Notes under the pieces: model-generated | Seen by the model: only the letters and a program-made list of their open reading frames with translations | What the model was told of the DNA's origin: nothing | Databases searched by the model: none | Assembly (NCBI RefSeq): GCF_900103865.1 | Contig: NZ_FNII01000002.1 | Coordinates: 1 to 64,000, forward strand | Direction: 5' to 3' | Length of the DNA stretch: 64,000 nt | DNA from: Vreelandella arcis | GTDB lineage: Bacteria > Pseudomonadota > Gammaproteobacteria > Pseudomonadales > Halomonadaceae | Made by a program: the position numbers and the translations under genes | Shown: positions 41,253-50,703 of the stretch, piece by piece | Layout: each line of letters begins with the position of its first letter | How positions within the stretch are numbered: position 1 is the stretch's first letter

Positions 41253-42533
41253 TCAAGCCGCGGCTTCGTCCGCGCGGTCCGACTGATCGTTATGCATGGA
41301 GGGCGGGAATTCGATATCCAGGTTTTCCACGGAAAGTTTGCCGGAGATCAGGCGGGGGAGGAGCTGGTTTTTAGTTTTCTCCAAAACCTCATTTTGCCGA
41401 ATAAGACCGGCTATCTGTTCGTCTATGGACTTCACCAGTTTTTCAAACGCATCAACCAGCTCATCGGGTGGCGAAAGCACCTTAAAACTCCGAAGCTCAT
41501 TTTTACCAACTGCATTAAAAATCGCACCGTTCCCGATGATATCTTCATTAGTGAATGCCGTTGATAAGAGGTAGTAAAGATATGATTGACAACCACGATG
41601 GTGACGTACTGCAGCCAAGCCTCGGCCAATCACCATAGGCTCCAAAGCGAGATTCAACCGTCCAACAGGCGCTCGCACACTGAACAGCACATCGCCAGCT
41701 TTGGCCTCCCTTCCCGTGACCGAGCAATAAACCTCATGTGCAGGGAAACGCTTACCAAAAGTCCCCACACCCTGATGGAATGGCAAACCATCTCTATTCC
41801 GATTATAAAACTCAGATTTCGGTGACTGGCCCATCACGAATGTAGCGATTTGGCCCAAGCCAGATGTTTGCCAGTTAACCGGAAGCCCCTTCTCAAACTC
41901 CGCCTCCTGCCATCCCGGAAACCGGAAGCGCACAAACCACTCGCGATAGATTTCCTCGGCCATGTTTTCCAGCAGGGTGATGCGGCGTTTGTTGTTTTCG
42001 ATCAGGTCGTCGTAGGCAGAGAGCAATCCCACGATCTTATTTTGAATATCCAGTGGCGGAACCGGGACGTTTATTAGTTTCACAATGTCCTGATTCAAGG
42101 AGGCCATGGTCGCCCCGAATGCACACACGGCCATCATCCAATCCTGATGAGCTTGCGTTCGGAAAAAATAAGAAATAAATTTAGGATTTATCCTGGATGA
42201 GTTGAATCTCAACCTCAGACAGTCAGAGCCCTGATACCAGCCTTCCTGTGCTTCAGTGATTAACCCATGCCTTTCTACAGCCCCTTTCCGACCGAACACA
42301 ATGTCGTTATGTAGCAACCTATGGGAAGCCAACTTCTCCGCAATCCTGTCGTCAATGAACTCCAGGTTTTCTGAGCGGATATCGCCAAAGCCTACATTTC
42401 TAACATTGATTACCGGGTACCCGTGAGCAGAGTAATCACTGGCTTTTAACTGGGTGCCAAAAGGGCCGGTTTGAATTTTAGCTTCACCGGAATTGATCAA
42501 TTCACCTATTTTGACTATGGGAAAATCAATCAT
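41253..42533 (-). CDS. hsdS: type I restriction-modification specificity subunit
   Basis: A 426-residue DNA-recognition subunit with two target-recognition domains, each followed by a long helix: the first ends in 'LLSAYDDLIENNKRRITLLENM' and the second in 'LIRQNEVLEKTKNQLLPRLISGKL', the usual conserved spacer helices. The two variable domains (about residues 1-150 and 215-350) decide the split target sequence, which cannot be predicted by eye. The ATG overlaps the hsdM stop (ATGA), so the two are co-translated. No internal inverted repeats or silent hsdS copies that would indicate phase variation were found nearby. Confidence 0.9.
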   Translation of the reverse strand: MIDFPIVKIGELINSGEAKIQTGPFGTQLKASDYSAHGYPVINVRNVGFGDIRSENLEFIDDRIAEKLASHRLLHNDIVFGRKGAVERHGLITEAQEGWYQGSDCLRLRFNSSRINPKFISYFFRTQAHQDWMMAVCAFGATMASLNQDIVKLINVPVPPLDIQNKIVGLLSAYDDLIENNKRRITLLENMAEEIYREWFVRFRFPGWQEAEFEKGLPVNWQTSGLGQIATFVMGQSPKSEFYNRNRDGLPFHQGVGTFGKRFPAHEVYCSVTGREAKAGDVLFSVRAPVGRLNLALEPMVIGRGLAAVRHHRGCQSYLYYLLSTAFTNEDIIGNGAIFNAVGKNELRSFKVLSPPDELVDAFEKLVKSIDEQIAGLIRQNEVLEKTKNQLLPRLISGKLSVENLDIEFPPSMHNDQSDRADEAAA

Positions 42534-44638
42534 TTGCTCTCAACCAATGTCGACAAATTTTTACTGATTAAAGAGGCGAGAGCCTCTGCATAGGAATTTA
42601 ATGACGTAAGTTCATCATTCAAGTCTTCTATTCCTGTCAGAAACTCTTCCTCAGTCTTCCCATCCTCCTCAATCACAACCCCCACATACCGCCCCGGATT
42701 CAGCGAATAATCCTGTTCTTTCACTTCCTTTGGGGTCGCCAGCTTGCACAGCCCCGTCACATCTTCGTACTCGGCCTTCGGGAAGCGCTCTTGTAGCCAG
42801 TGGATATGCTGGTAGTAAGCCTCCGCACTGCGAACTTCCTTATGTAGCTCTTCCAGCGCTTCTTTCAAGCGGCGGGCGTTGCGGTCGGTGGTGGTTCGCT
42901 TACCAGCTTGTCTGGCTTCTTCGACTCTGGACTTTTCATGCTGGCGCACCACTTTGTCGAGCTGCTTGAGACCGGTATGCAGTTGCTGAAAGAAGGGGGC
43001 AAACGTTGCTCTCAGCGCATGTTGGGCGCGGTTGGCGGCTTCAATATCTCGCGCCGAATTCAATTGCAGGTTGGTCGATTGGATGTACGCCTCGCTGGCC
43101 TGCTGCAGGGGTTTTAGGCCCTGCCACTGGCTGATCAGTTCACCCACGGCCTGTTTGCCCTGAGTGTCATCCAGCACATCGAGCAGTTGCCCGCAAACAG
43201 GCTCAACCTTTTCTTGGTTGGTTTTAAGCTGTTTCATGCCGTCGAGGAAATAGCTATGCACTAGCCGGATAAACTCGGCCCGTTTGCCCTTGTGCAGTTT
43301 GCTGATAATGGCGATGTTCTGAACCTGCTCCTCACTGAATGCACGGTGGGCACGGTCGATTTGGGTGAAGATATTGCGGGCGTCAATAAACAAGATGCGG
43401 TCATCCTGCTTGTTCTTATCGAAGAACCAGAGGGTGGCAGGCAGGGTGACCGTGTAGAACATATTGGACGGTAGGGTAAGCATACCGTAGATAAGGTTGT
43501 TTTCGATCAGAGTCCGGCGAATGTCTGCCTCGCTGTGGCGGGCATCGGAGGCGGAATTAGCCATGACTAGCGCCGCCCGGCCGCTATCCGTGGTGTTCAT
43601 CTTCAGGGAAGTGACGAACAGGTTGATCCACAAGTAGTTGGCGTTAGGGACAGTTTCCTTACCCTTTTCACTGGCTTTGATCTTGGTTTTCTTGCGCGGC
43701 AGGCCGTAGATGTTGAAGCGTGAATCATCTTCTACCGTGGCAAGAGGCACGTCGTCCACATTGAATGGCGGATTGGCCATCACAAAATCAAACTTGCTGA
43801 AGCCACCAAAGGGGTCTTCCGAATAACTGTTAGCTTGGCGGATCTCGCCTCGCAGGCCGTTGACTGCCAGGTTCATCTTGGCCAGCTTGACGGTATCCAA
43901 GGTCTTTTCCTGGCCGTACACATAGAGCTGGTCGTCATCGTGGGCTTCGCCTCGTTCCTCCAGATCTTTACGGCGGCGCTCTACAAACTGCTGGGACTGC
44001 ACAAACATCCCGGCGGATCCGCAGGCTGGATCGTATACCGTGCCATGGTGGGGCTCGATGATTTCCACCATCAGCTTGACCACCGAGGTGGGCGTGAAAA
44101 ACTCACCGCCTTTCTGGCCTTCGCTCAAGGCGAATCTACCCAGGAAAAACTCGTAGATTTTGCCGAAGATATCGCCGCTGGCATCCTGCGGTATATCTGA
44201 AAAACTCTTCAGTAGCTCACCCAGCAAACTATTGCTGGTACGGGTAAGAGCAACGTACTCGTCCTTCGGGAGAATGCCATCCAACTCGGGCTTATACTCT
44301 TCGATCGCCTCCATTGCCTGTTTGATCTTTTTGGCAATATCTTCGCTCTCCGGGAGACCAAGCAAATAGCTGTACCGCGCATGGTCCGGTAGGTAAAAAC
44401 CGCATTTTTGAATCGCTATATCGGAAATCGATTTCTCACGACGGGTACCCAGGAGCGCCGCATGCTCTTTGGCAATGGCCTTTACCGCCTGTTCGTATTT
44501 GTTATCGGCAAATTTCAGAAAGATCAACCCGAGCACCGGCGTGGCGTATTCGCTCGACTTGAGATCCGAGTTGGCGCGCAAATTGTCGGCGGCGGACCAG
44601 AGGTCATCTTCAAGTTGTTTGAGTTGATCAGCATTCAT
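42530..44638 (-). CDS. hsdM: type I restriction-modification methyltransferase subunit
   Basis: A 702-residue N6-adenine methyltransferase subunit. An N-terminal helical domain (about 1-150, 'TPVLGLIFLKFADNKYEQA') precedes the catalytic domain with the SAM motif 'YDPACGSAGMF' (202-212) and catalytic 'NPPF' (289-292); 'GGEFFTPTSVVKLM' comes just before. The C-terminal third contains a long helical region, making the protein longer than the usual 500-550 residue HsdM; a coiled-coil segment around 560-620 is rich in charged residues. It is the first gene of the operon hsdM-hsdS-abiEi-abiEii-hsdR. No good ribosome-binding site is seen at the ATG. Confidence 0.92.
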   Translation of the reverse strand: MNADQLKQLEDDLWSAADNLRANSDLKSSEYATPVLGLIFLKFADNKYEQAVKAIAKEHAALLGTRREKSISDIAIQKCGFYLPDHARYSYLLGLPESEDIAKKIKQAMEAIEEYKPELDGILPKDEYVALTRTSNSLLGELLKSFSDIPQDASGDIFGKIYEFFLGRFALSEGQKGGEFFTPTSVVKLMVEIIEPHHGTVYDPACGSAGMFVQSQQFVERRRKDLEERGEAHDDDQLYVYGQEKTLDTVKLAKMNLAVNGLRGEIRQANSYSEDPFGGFSKFDFVMANPPFNVDDVPLATVEDDSRFNIYGLPRKKTKIKASEKGKETVPNANYLWINLFVTSLKMNTTDSGRAALVMANSASDARHSEADIRRTLIENNLIYGMLTLPSNMFYTVTLPATLWFFDKNKQDDRILFIDARNIFTQIDRAHRAFSEEQVQNIAIISKLHKGKRAEFIRLVHSYFLDGMKQLKTNQEKVEPVCGQLLDVLDDTQGKQAVGELISQWQGLKPLQQASEAYIQSTNLQLNSARDIEAANRAQHALRATFAPFFQQLHTGLKQLDKVVRQHEKSRVEEARQAGKRTTTDRNARRLKEALEELHKEVRSAEAYYQHIHWLQERFPKAEYEDVTGLCKLATPKEVKEQDYSLNPGRYVGVVIEEDGKTEEEFLTGIEDLNDELTSLNSYAEALASLISKNLSTLVESK

Positions 44639-44798
44639 GGCGTGCGTGAACTTCCTATACGGGCGATGGCAAAAGTGGGGCCTGACTCTAATAAAAAAAA
44701 CAGAGGGATGACAGGCTTTATTGAAAGAAGGTCTCTTGTAAATATGTTGCGGGCGATGCTTGGCTTACGTCCTGTAGTTGCAGTAGCTACAAGCACCA

Positions 44799-46709
44799 TC
44801 AGCGTTGTTTGGCCGGTTTGCGTTTCACATAGCGCCCGCGTTTGGTTTTAGTACTTTTGCGCTTGGCGGTTCCGCTGGCTTCTCCCTGTGCGGTCTGCAA
44901 GCTCTGCCTTAGCTTGGCCGCGTCGCTATGAGTAAGCAGGCCGCGTAAATCATCCAGTAACGCCTGCTGAAAGGCGTTCGCATTATCCTGCTGTTCGGCA
45001 ATCGCGCGCAAGCGCTGCTCCCATAGCGCGGTGCGCTCCGGCGTGCTGACGGCGCTGGGCAGGGCGGCAATGAGTGCACTGCCGAGTTGCGTGGCGCGCA
45101 GGGCTTTTTGCTTGCGTACCAGGTAGCCGCGCTGTACCAGGGTTTCGATAATGCCGGCGCGGGTGGCTTCAGTGCCCAGGCCGTCGGTGTCGCGCAGGGT
45201 GCGGCGTACTTCTGGGTCATCCACGTAGCGGCCGATGTTCATCATCGCCTTGATCAGGCTGGCGTCGGTGAAGGGCTCAGGCGGGCGGGTTTCTTTCTCC
45301 TCGACGCCTGCGCCGAGCGCCTGGCAGGCTTCTCCTTGCGTCAACGGCGGCAGGGGTGGCGTCTCTTCGCGGGTGGTGAACAGCGGCTTCCAGCCGGGGT
45401 CGAGAATGCTCTGACCGCGGGCGCGGAAGGCCTCGTCCATCAGGGTGAATTCTGCCTTCACTTCAAAGGTGCGCAGCGGGCGGTAAAACTGTGCCATCAC
45501 GTTGCGCACGATCAGTCGAAACACATGCCCTTCGGTGGTGGACAGCTGGCCGAAATCCGCAGGTTTGCCGCTGGGGGCAATGGCGTGGTGCGCGCCCACC
45601 TGCTTGTCGTTCCACGCCTTGGAGCGCAGGGAGAAGTCTGCCCCGTTGAGCCACTGGCGCAGGGTGTCGTCGTTCTGGCAGGCGCCGGTCAAGCTGCGCT
45701 GTGCAAGCGGGAGGTGTTCCTCGGGCAGGTAGCGGCAGTCGGAGCGCGGATAGGTAATCAGCTTGTGTTGCTCGTAAAGGCGCTGGCAAATATCCAGCAC
45801 TATCTGCGCGGAAAGCCCATGGCGGCGGGCGGCGTCTACCTGCAGGGCAGAAAGCGAGTAGGGCAGCGGCGGTGCCTGGCGCTTCTCTTGTTGATCAAGC
45901 TTGGTCAACTGACCTGAAGCGCCGGGTAGCTGAGACGCCAATTCGTCCGCAGGGGTACGGTCGATCAAACGGCCTTGATCATCCAGCGGCTGATGTTCCT
46001 TGGGTGCCCACCAGGCGCGCAATTGGCCTTGGGCAACCTTTAGATCTACCCACAGCGGGTAAAACGGATGGGGCACAAAGTCGCGGATGGCGTTGTCGCG
46101 GCGCACGATCAGACCCAGCACCGGGGTTTGCACGCGGCCAACGGAAAGCACGCCATCGTGGCCTGCCTGGCGGCCGGTGAGTGTCCAGGCGCGGGTCAGG
46201 TTAATACCGTAAAGCCAATCGGCGCGGGCGCGGGCCTGAGCTGCTTGGTACAGCGGCTGAAAATCCGCGTTGGAGCGTAGGGCGGCAAGTGCTCGGCTTA
46301 CCGCCGGGCGGTTAAGGTCGCTAATTAATAGCCGCTGCACCGGGCCACGGTATTTGAGGTGCTCAATCACTTCCTGCACCAGCAGTTGGCCTTCTCGATC
46401 AGGGTCGCCCGCGTGTACAACGTCCGTGGCTTGTTTGATCAGCTTACGAATCACGGCTAGCTGGCCCCGCGCTTTGGGTCGCGGCATCAGTTTCCACTGT
46501 TGGGGCACAATGGGTAGCCGATCCAGCCGCCATTGTTTATCGGCGGGGTCGTAGGCTTCCGGTGCGGCCTGTTCTAATAGGTGGCCCAAACACCAGGTTA
46601 CTGTGGTGTCGCCGCAGATAATCGCGCCGTCCTGGCGTTTGGCGCTGCCGGGGAGTGCCTCGGCGATCGCCCGGGCAAGACTGGGTTTTTCGGCAATAAT
46701 CAAGCGCAT
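44799..46709 (-). CDS. topB: DNA topoisomerase III
   Basis: A 636-residue type IA topoisomerase that relaxes and decatenates DNA by single-strand passage. The Toprim domain starts with 'MRLIIAEKPSLARAIA' and has 'HAGDPDREGQLL' (acidic triad); the active-site Tyr is in 'LITYPRSDCRYLPEEH' near residue 330. The C-terminus is short and Lys/Arg-rich ('KRKSTKTKRGRYVKRKP'), a DNA-binding tail without zinc fingers. I start the gene at ATG 46707-46709, which gives the standard N-terminus; a 16-residue upstream extension lacks family support. It stands alone between hsdM and the ABC1 gene. Confidence 0.92.
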   Translation of the reverse strand: MRLIIAEKPSLARAIAEALPGSAKRQDGAIICGDTTVTWCLGHLLEQAAPEAYDPADKQWRLDRLPIVPQQWKLMPRPKARGQLAVIRKLIKQATDVVHAGDPDREGQLLVQEVIEHLKYRGPVQRLLISDLNRPAVSRALAALRSNADFQPLYQAAQARARADWLYGINLTRAWTLTGRQAGHDGVLSVGRVQTPVLGLIVRRDNAIRDFVPHPFYPLWVDLKVAQGQLRAWWAPKEHQPLDDQGRLIDRTPADELASQLPGASGQLTKLDQQEKRQAPPLPYSLSALQVDAARRHGLSAQIVLDICQRLYEQHKLITYPRSDCRYLPEEHLPLAQRSLTGACQNDDTLRQWLNGADFSLRSKAWNDKQVGAHHAIAPSGKPADFGQLSTTEGHVFRLIVRNVMAQFYRPLRTFEVKAEFTLMDEAFRARGQSILDPGWKPLFTTREETPPLPPLTQGEACQALGAGVEEKETRPPEPFTDASLIKAMMNIGRYVDDPEVRRTLRDTDGLGTEATRAGIIETLVQRGYLVRKQKALRATQLGSALIAALPSAVSTPERTALWEQRLRAIAEQQDNANAFQQALLDDLRGLLTHSDAAKLRQSLQTAQGEASGTAKRKSTKTKRGRYVKRKPAKQR

Positions 46710-46882
46710 GCGGGCTTTGCCTGGGTCGTTAAAGGTGGGCGATATAGTACCAGACACGATGTGGGGTTGAGCATCCTGAAAGGCTATCGATTAAGTGACG
46801 CTTGAAGGTTGTGCGTATAGCTTTTGTATAAATATGATTGATTGCGTAAGCTGTCTACCAGACGCTTAACGAGGCAGTTTCC

Positions 46883-48130
46883 ATGCGAGATCGCGGTAGA
46901 ACACGACGTTTAATGGGCTTGGGCGCCCGCACCGGTGGTGCGCTGCTCAAAACGCGCTTGGGCGGGCAAGCCGACTGGCGCTCGCTAGGCGAGGCACTAT
47001 TTGAAGGGCTTTCCGAGCTTAAAGGCCCAGCGATGAAGCTTGCCCAAATTATGTCCCAGTGGGACGACCTGTTGCCGGCTGATTTGGCCGAAGAGCTGGC
47101 TCGCCTGCAACGCCAGGCAGAGCCAATGCCCTGGCCGCGCATTCGCGAAGCCTTGGTGATGCAATACGGTGATGTGGAGGCCTATTTTCGTGAGATTGAA
47201 GAGCGGCCCTTTGCCAGCGCCTCGATGGGGCAGGTGCACAAGGCGGTGACCCACGAAGGCGAAACGGTGGTGTTAAAAGTACAGTACCCCGGTTTGGCTG
47301 ACGTGTTGGAAAGCGACTTAAAGCAGGTGCGGCGCATGATGGGCTTGGGCCGCTGGTTCAAAGTCCCCCAGGCACGGCTGGATGCGCTGTTTGAAGAATT
47401 GGCGGCAGGGCTGCGTGACGAGTTGGACTACCGTGCCGAAGCCGAGGCGATGGCGCGCTACCGCGAGCGCTACCAGCACGATACGCGGTTGGTGATTCCC
47501 GAACCGCTGTTCGAGCTTTCCGGCCCGCACGTGCTGGCCATGCGCTATGTGGATGGCACGCCGATGCGCGAGTTGGAAAGCGCCGACGATGACACCCGCC
47601 AGAAAATCGCCGTGGCGTTGGCGGACTGGATCACCGAGGAGCTGTTTACCTACGGAGAGCTTCACGCCGACCCTCATGCGGGTAATTTCGCGGCGGATGA
47701 ACAAGGACGGCTGGTGATTTACGATTTCGGCGCGGTGATCCCCGTGCCTGCAGCGCGTTTAAAAGCCATGATGCAATTGCTCAACGCGACCCTTGAACAA
47801 GAGCCGATGGCGATGGACGAGGCGCTGATGAAGATGGGCGGTCGCCAGGGGCAGGGCGCGCCGCTATCGCTTTACCGCGAATCCGCCGAGTGCGTCGCCC
47901 CGCTGTTTGCCCCCGGCGAGCAGGATTTCAGCGACGTGCGCGTTCACCGCCGCCTGCGTGAATTGACCCCCAAGGTGTGGGCCGCTATGGATCGCCTCCA
48001 GCCGCCCGCCGATACGCTGCTGCTTTCCCGCGCCTTGAACGGTCACTACTGGAACCTGGTGCGCCTCAAGGCACGGCTGGACATGCACACGCGTACCCAG
48101 CCGTTGTTGGAGTGGGCACGCAAGGTCTAG
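46883..48130 (+). CDS. ABC1/UbiB-family atypical kinase
   Basis: A 415-residue protein-kinase-like fold of the ABC1 (AarF/UbiB/COQ8) family. It has the N-terminal variant motif 'KGPAMKLAQIMS' (KxAQ where most members have KxGQ), an Ala-rich nucleotide loop 'FASASMGQVHKA', the Lys in 'VVLKVQYPG', 'ELDYRAEAEAM', the catalytic loop 'HADPHAGNF' and metal motif 'IYDFGAV'. Members support ubiquinone synthesis or lipid metabolism as ATPases. It lacks the two C-terminal membrane helices of UbiB, so it is not UbiB itself. It is convergent with the GNAT gene, overlapping its end by 4 bases. Confidence 0.85.
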   Translation: MRDRGRTRRLMGLGARTGGALLKTRLGGQADWRSLGEALFEGLSELKGPAMKLAQIMSQWDDLLPADLAEELARLQRQAEPMPWPRIREALVMQYGDVEAYFREIEERPFASASMGQVHKAVTHEGETVVLKVQYPGLADVLESDLKQVRRMMGLGRWFKVPQARLDALFEELAAGLRDELDYRAEAEAMARYRERYQHDTRLVIPEPLFELSGPHVLAMRYVDGTPMRELESADDDTRQKIAVALADWITEELFTYGELHADPHAGNFAADEQGRLVIYDFGAVIPVPAARLKAMMQLLNATLEQEPMAMDEALMKMGGRQGQGAPLSLYRESAECVAPLFAPGEQDFSDVRVHRRLRELTPKVWAAMDRLQPPADTLLLSRALNGHYWNLVRLKARLDMHTRTQPLLEWARKV

Positions 48131-48720
48131 CCAAGGTTTTTCAGCCAGAACACCATCGTCTTGTGGGTTTCGTCCGCCTCGCCTATGTCTTTCCAGGCGA
48201 AGGTAGTGGCTAACTCACCGTGTCGCTGGTAGCCCTGGGCATTCCAGAAGTCATGAAGCGGTCGGTAGCCTGTTGGCTCCAGCGGGTGGCCGCTTGGCCG
48301 TTCGACGGCGCAGAAGGCGGCTATATCAAACCCTTGGTGAAGGGTGTGAGCTTCCCGCGCTGCCATAAAGCGCTTGCCAACGCCACGGCCGCGGTAGTCG
48401 TGAAGCAGTACCGATTCGCCATAATAAAACACGCGCTTGGGCGAGATGCCGTTAGCCTCAAACGGTCGGCGAAATTCGTCGACTTCATCTGCCAACGGCT
48501 GACCGGTGGCGGCCCCTACCAGCGTGTCACCATCGAATGCCAGTACGAAAAGGCTAGCGGGGTTATCCGCATAGCGACCTAAATACTCCGCTTCGTAGCT
48601 TAGATCGCCGTCGTAAAGGTAGGGGAAATCACGAAACACCCTAATGCGTAGCCGGGCGAGTGCCTGCAAATGAGGCGCTATCGCTTGTCCTTGGCAGGTG
48701 GTAATTGTCAGTTCGTTCAT
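48127..48720 (-). CDS. GNAT-family N-acetyltransferase
   Basis: A 197-residue acetyltransferase. It has strand/helix 1 ('ALARLRIRVFRDFPYLYDGD'), 'FVLAFDGDTLVGAATGQPL', and the acetyl-CoA loop 'YRGRGVGKRFMAARE' (R-G-x-G-x-G/A signature); a Cys- and Pro-rich insert 'FCAVERPSGHPLEP' lies before the last helix. The substrate is unknown; the 'YLYDGD' opening and length resemble the group annotated as YitI-like acetyltransferases. Start ATG 48718-48720 with GAGCGAGGCG upstream. Its stop overlaps that of the convergent ABC1 kinase gene. Confidence 0.82.
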   Translation of the reverse strand: MNELTITTCQGQAIAPHLQALARLRIRVFRDFPYLYDGDLSYEAEYLGRYADNPASLFVLAFDGDTLVGAATGQPLADEVDEFRRPFEANGISPKRVFYYGESVLLHDYRGRGVGKRFMAAREAHTLHQGFDIAAFCAVERPSGHPLEPTGYRPLHDFWNAQGYQRHGELATTFAWKDIGEADETHKTMVFWLKNLG

Positions 48721-48876
48721 CGCCTCGCTCTAGCTGATTGAAACACTGCGCGGTTTGTTAACACGCTGAACCCTAGCAGTCTGTGACGATGTCGCCAATC
48801 CTCTCTGCGTACACCCTGTTGATCATGCTAAACTATGGCGCTTTTGAATACGGTCATTAATACAGTGGAGACGGCA

Positions 48877-50694
48877 ATGCTGGCGGTATGGGTCGATCAG
48901 CTGCTGGGATTTGCCTCCGGGGCACTCTCGGCAATTAGGCAACAAGAACACTATCCCGATTTTATGACCTGGGTGCGTGCCGAGGGCGCTAGTTTTTTTA
49001 ACGACGACCTCGCAACGGCTCAGGCGCTCGCTCCCATTTTGTGGTCGCAAACGCCGTTAGAACGGCTGGATTTCGACTGCGAACCGCTCGCCACACCAGG
49101 GCGCAACGAACCTTGCTGGTGCGATTCCGGTCGCAAGTTCAAGCAGTGTTGCGCGCGGGTCGAGTTTCCGACGGAAATTCCCGAGCAGATGATGTGGATG
49201 CTCTCGTTACGCGAGTGGAAGGGCGCAACGCTGAAAGCCGCACTGGATAGCCAGCGAGCACTTCCCCAGGCGTTGTTGGAAGCCGGGCTAATCGCCGCTG
49301 AAAGCGGTCAAAGTGGCCGCGCCATGCAAATTCTGGAATCGCTGTTCGACGGCAGCGATTGGACAAGGCTACCGGAGCAGGCCGAACCTGCCTTTGAAAT
49401 TCTGCTGGATATTTACCAGGAGCGGGGGTTTACCCGCAAACGCGCCGACTTGCTGGATGAGGTGTTGGATCGCGGGCCGCTGTTTTTACGCGGTGTGGCG
49501 CTTGAACGACTATGTCTGATGCACCTGGATAATGACGACCTGGACAGCGCTCGGGCGGCGTTCGTTAAAGCCCAGCAGGCGCTGCCGGATTCGCCGACGC
49601 TTGCGTATATCGAAGCCATGCTGCTGCTGCACGAAGGCCACGAGCGGGAAGCCAAAGAGCGCGCTAATTTTTGGTATCGCCGCCTGGTGCGCCAGGGCGA
49701 TCTTGACGACGAACAGCTAGATTTTCTCGCCGCGTTGGCCGATAACCCTGGGGCTACGTTGGCCGATCAGCTACTCAGCGCCGAGGAGGATTTGGCAACG
49801 CCGTTAATTTCGTTACAGGCGTTGCTTGCCGCGCTGCCCACTGCACCCAAGATTGATATCCATAAAGACCCAGAGACGGGCCATTTGACGTATCACACCA
49901 GTGCTCGCGAAGCGACGCTATTTGCCGCTTGGCACGAGCAGTTCCAAGTGATGGTCGATGACGATGTAGCGCTCGGCTTTCGCGGTGACCCCTGGGGCAA
50001 TGCCGTCGAGTGGATGTCGGCACTTTGCTCCCACCCCGAATGGTTGGATTCGCCTCAGGTGGTTCAGGATTTAACCTTAGCCTTAACCAGCCGGTTTGGC
50101 AGCCTGCCGTGGATGGCACCCAGTCTACTGGCGCCGCTGGCCAAGCGTCTCTCGCGCTGGCTGTCTCAAGCACGGGCCGAAGGCGATGGAAGCCTGCGCT
50201 GGGATGATGCCGATAACGCCATGCTGCTGCGCATCGGATTGGCTCTGGTAGTAGGTATGGAGCGTGGGTCTCGCCAGCACTCACGGGAACTCGCCGAAGA
50301 ACTCTTGGCGATTGATCAGGAAGACAGTCTGGGTCTCAAAGAGCTGGTGTTGGATCAGTTGCTTCGCGATGATCGCAACGAGGAAGCGCTGGCGCTTACC
50401 GAGCACGCCAACGACGACGGCTCATTGGAGCTGGGGCTGTTAATGGGCCGCACCTTAGCGTTCTATCGCTTGGCGCAACACGAGGCGGCAGAGCGCTCCC
50501 TCGACGAGGTCATCGCCCACAATCGGTATATTCTGGAGATGATTTGCGCCGAGAATCCGCGCCCGGTAATGCCCTACGCCGATGGGCAAGTCGACCCCGG
50601 CACGCGGGCAGAGGCCTGGCAGTACCGCACGCTAATGCGCGATCAATGGCGTACGACGCCGGGGGCGCTAGACTGGCTAGAAGCCCATCGCTAG
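48877..50694 (+). CDS. SEC-C zinc-motif protein with TPR-like repeats
   Basis: A protein of about 605 residues. Near residue 75-92 it has a SEC-C zinc-binding motif 'RNEPCWCDSGRKFKQCC' (C-x-C-x8-C-C), also found at the C-terminus of SecA and in other proteins where it binds zinc and sometimes ribosomes or SecB. The rest is helical with TPR-like pairs (for example 'LCLMHLDNDDLDSARAAFVKAQ' and 'AYIEAMLLLHEGHEREAKE'), suggesting a scaffold. I start at ATG 48877 because GGAGACG lies 6 bases upstream; an ATG at 48835 is possible. No enzyme domain is seen. It is convergent with ampG. Confidence 0.75.
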   Translation: MLAVWVDQLLGFASGALSAIRQQEHYPDFMTWVRAEGASFFNDDLATAQALAPILWSQTPLERLDFDCEPLATPGRNEPCWCDSGRKFKQCCARVEFPTEIPEQMMWMLSLREWKGATLKAALDSQRALPQALLEAGLIAAESGQSGRAMQILESLFDGSDWTRLPEQAEPAFEILLDIYQERGFTRKRADLLDEVLDRGPLFLRGVALERLCLMHLDNDDLDSARAAFVKAQQALPDSPTLAYIEAMLLLHEGHEREAKERANFWYRRLVRQGDLDDEQLDFLAALADNPGATLADQLLSAEEDLATPLISLQALLAALPTAPKIDIHKDPETGHLTYHTSAREATLFAAWHEQFQVMVDDDVALGFRGDPWGNAVEWMSALCSHPEWLDSPQVVQDLTLALTSRFGSLPWMAPSLLAPLAKRLSRWLSQARAEGDGSLRWDDADNAMLLRIGLALVVGMERGSRQHSRELAEELLAIDQEDSLGLKELVLDQLLRDDRNEEALALTEHANDDGSLELGLLMGRTLAFYRLAQHEAAERSLDEVIAHNRYILEMICAENPRPVMPYADGQVDPGTRAEAWQYRTLMRDQWRTTPGALDWLEAHR

Positions 50695-50703
50695 GCCCCT
50701 AGT

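Noticed and set aside
41253..42533. phase-variable hsdS arrangement
   Set aside because: No second or partial hsdS copy, recombinase gene or inverted repeats within the specificity gene are present.
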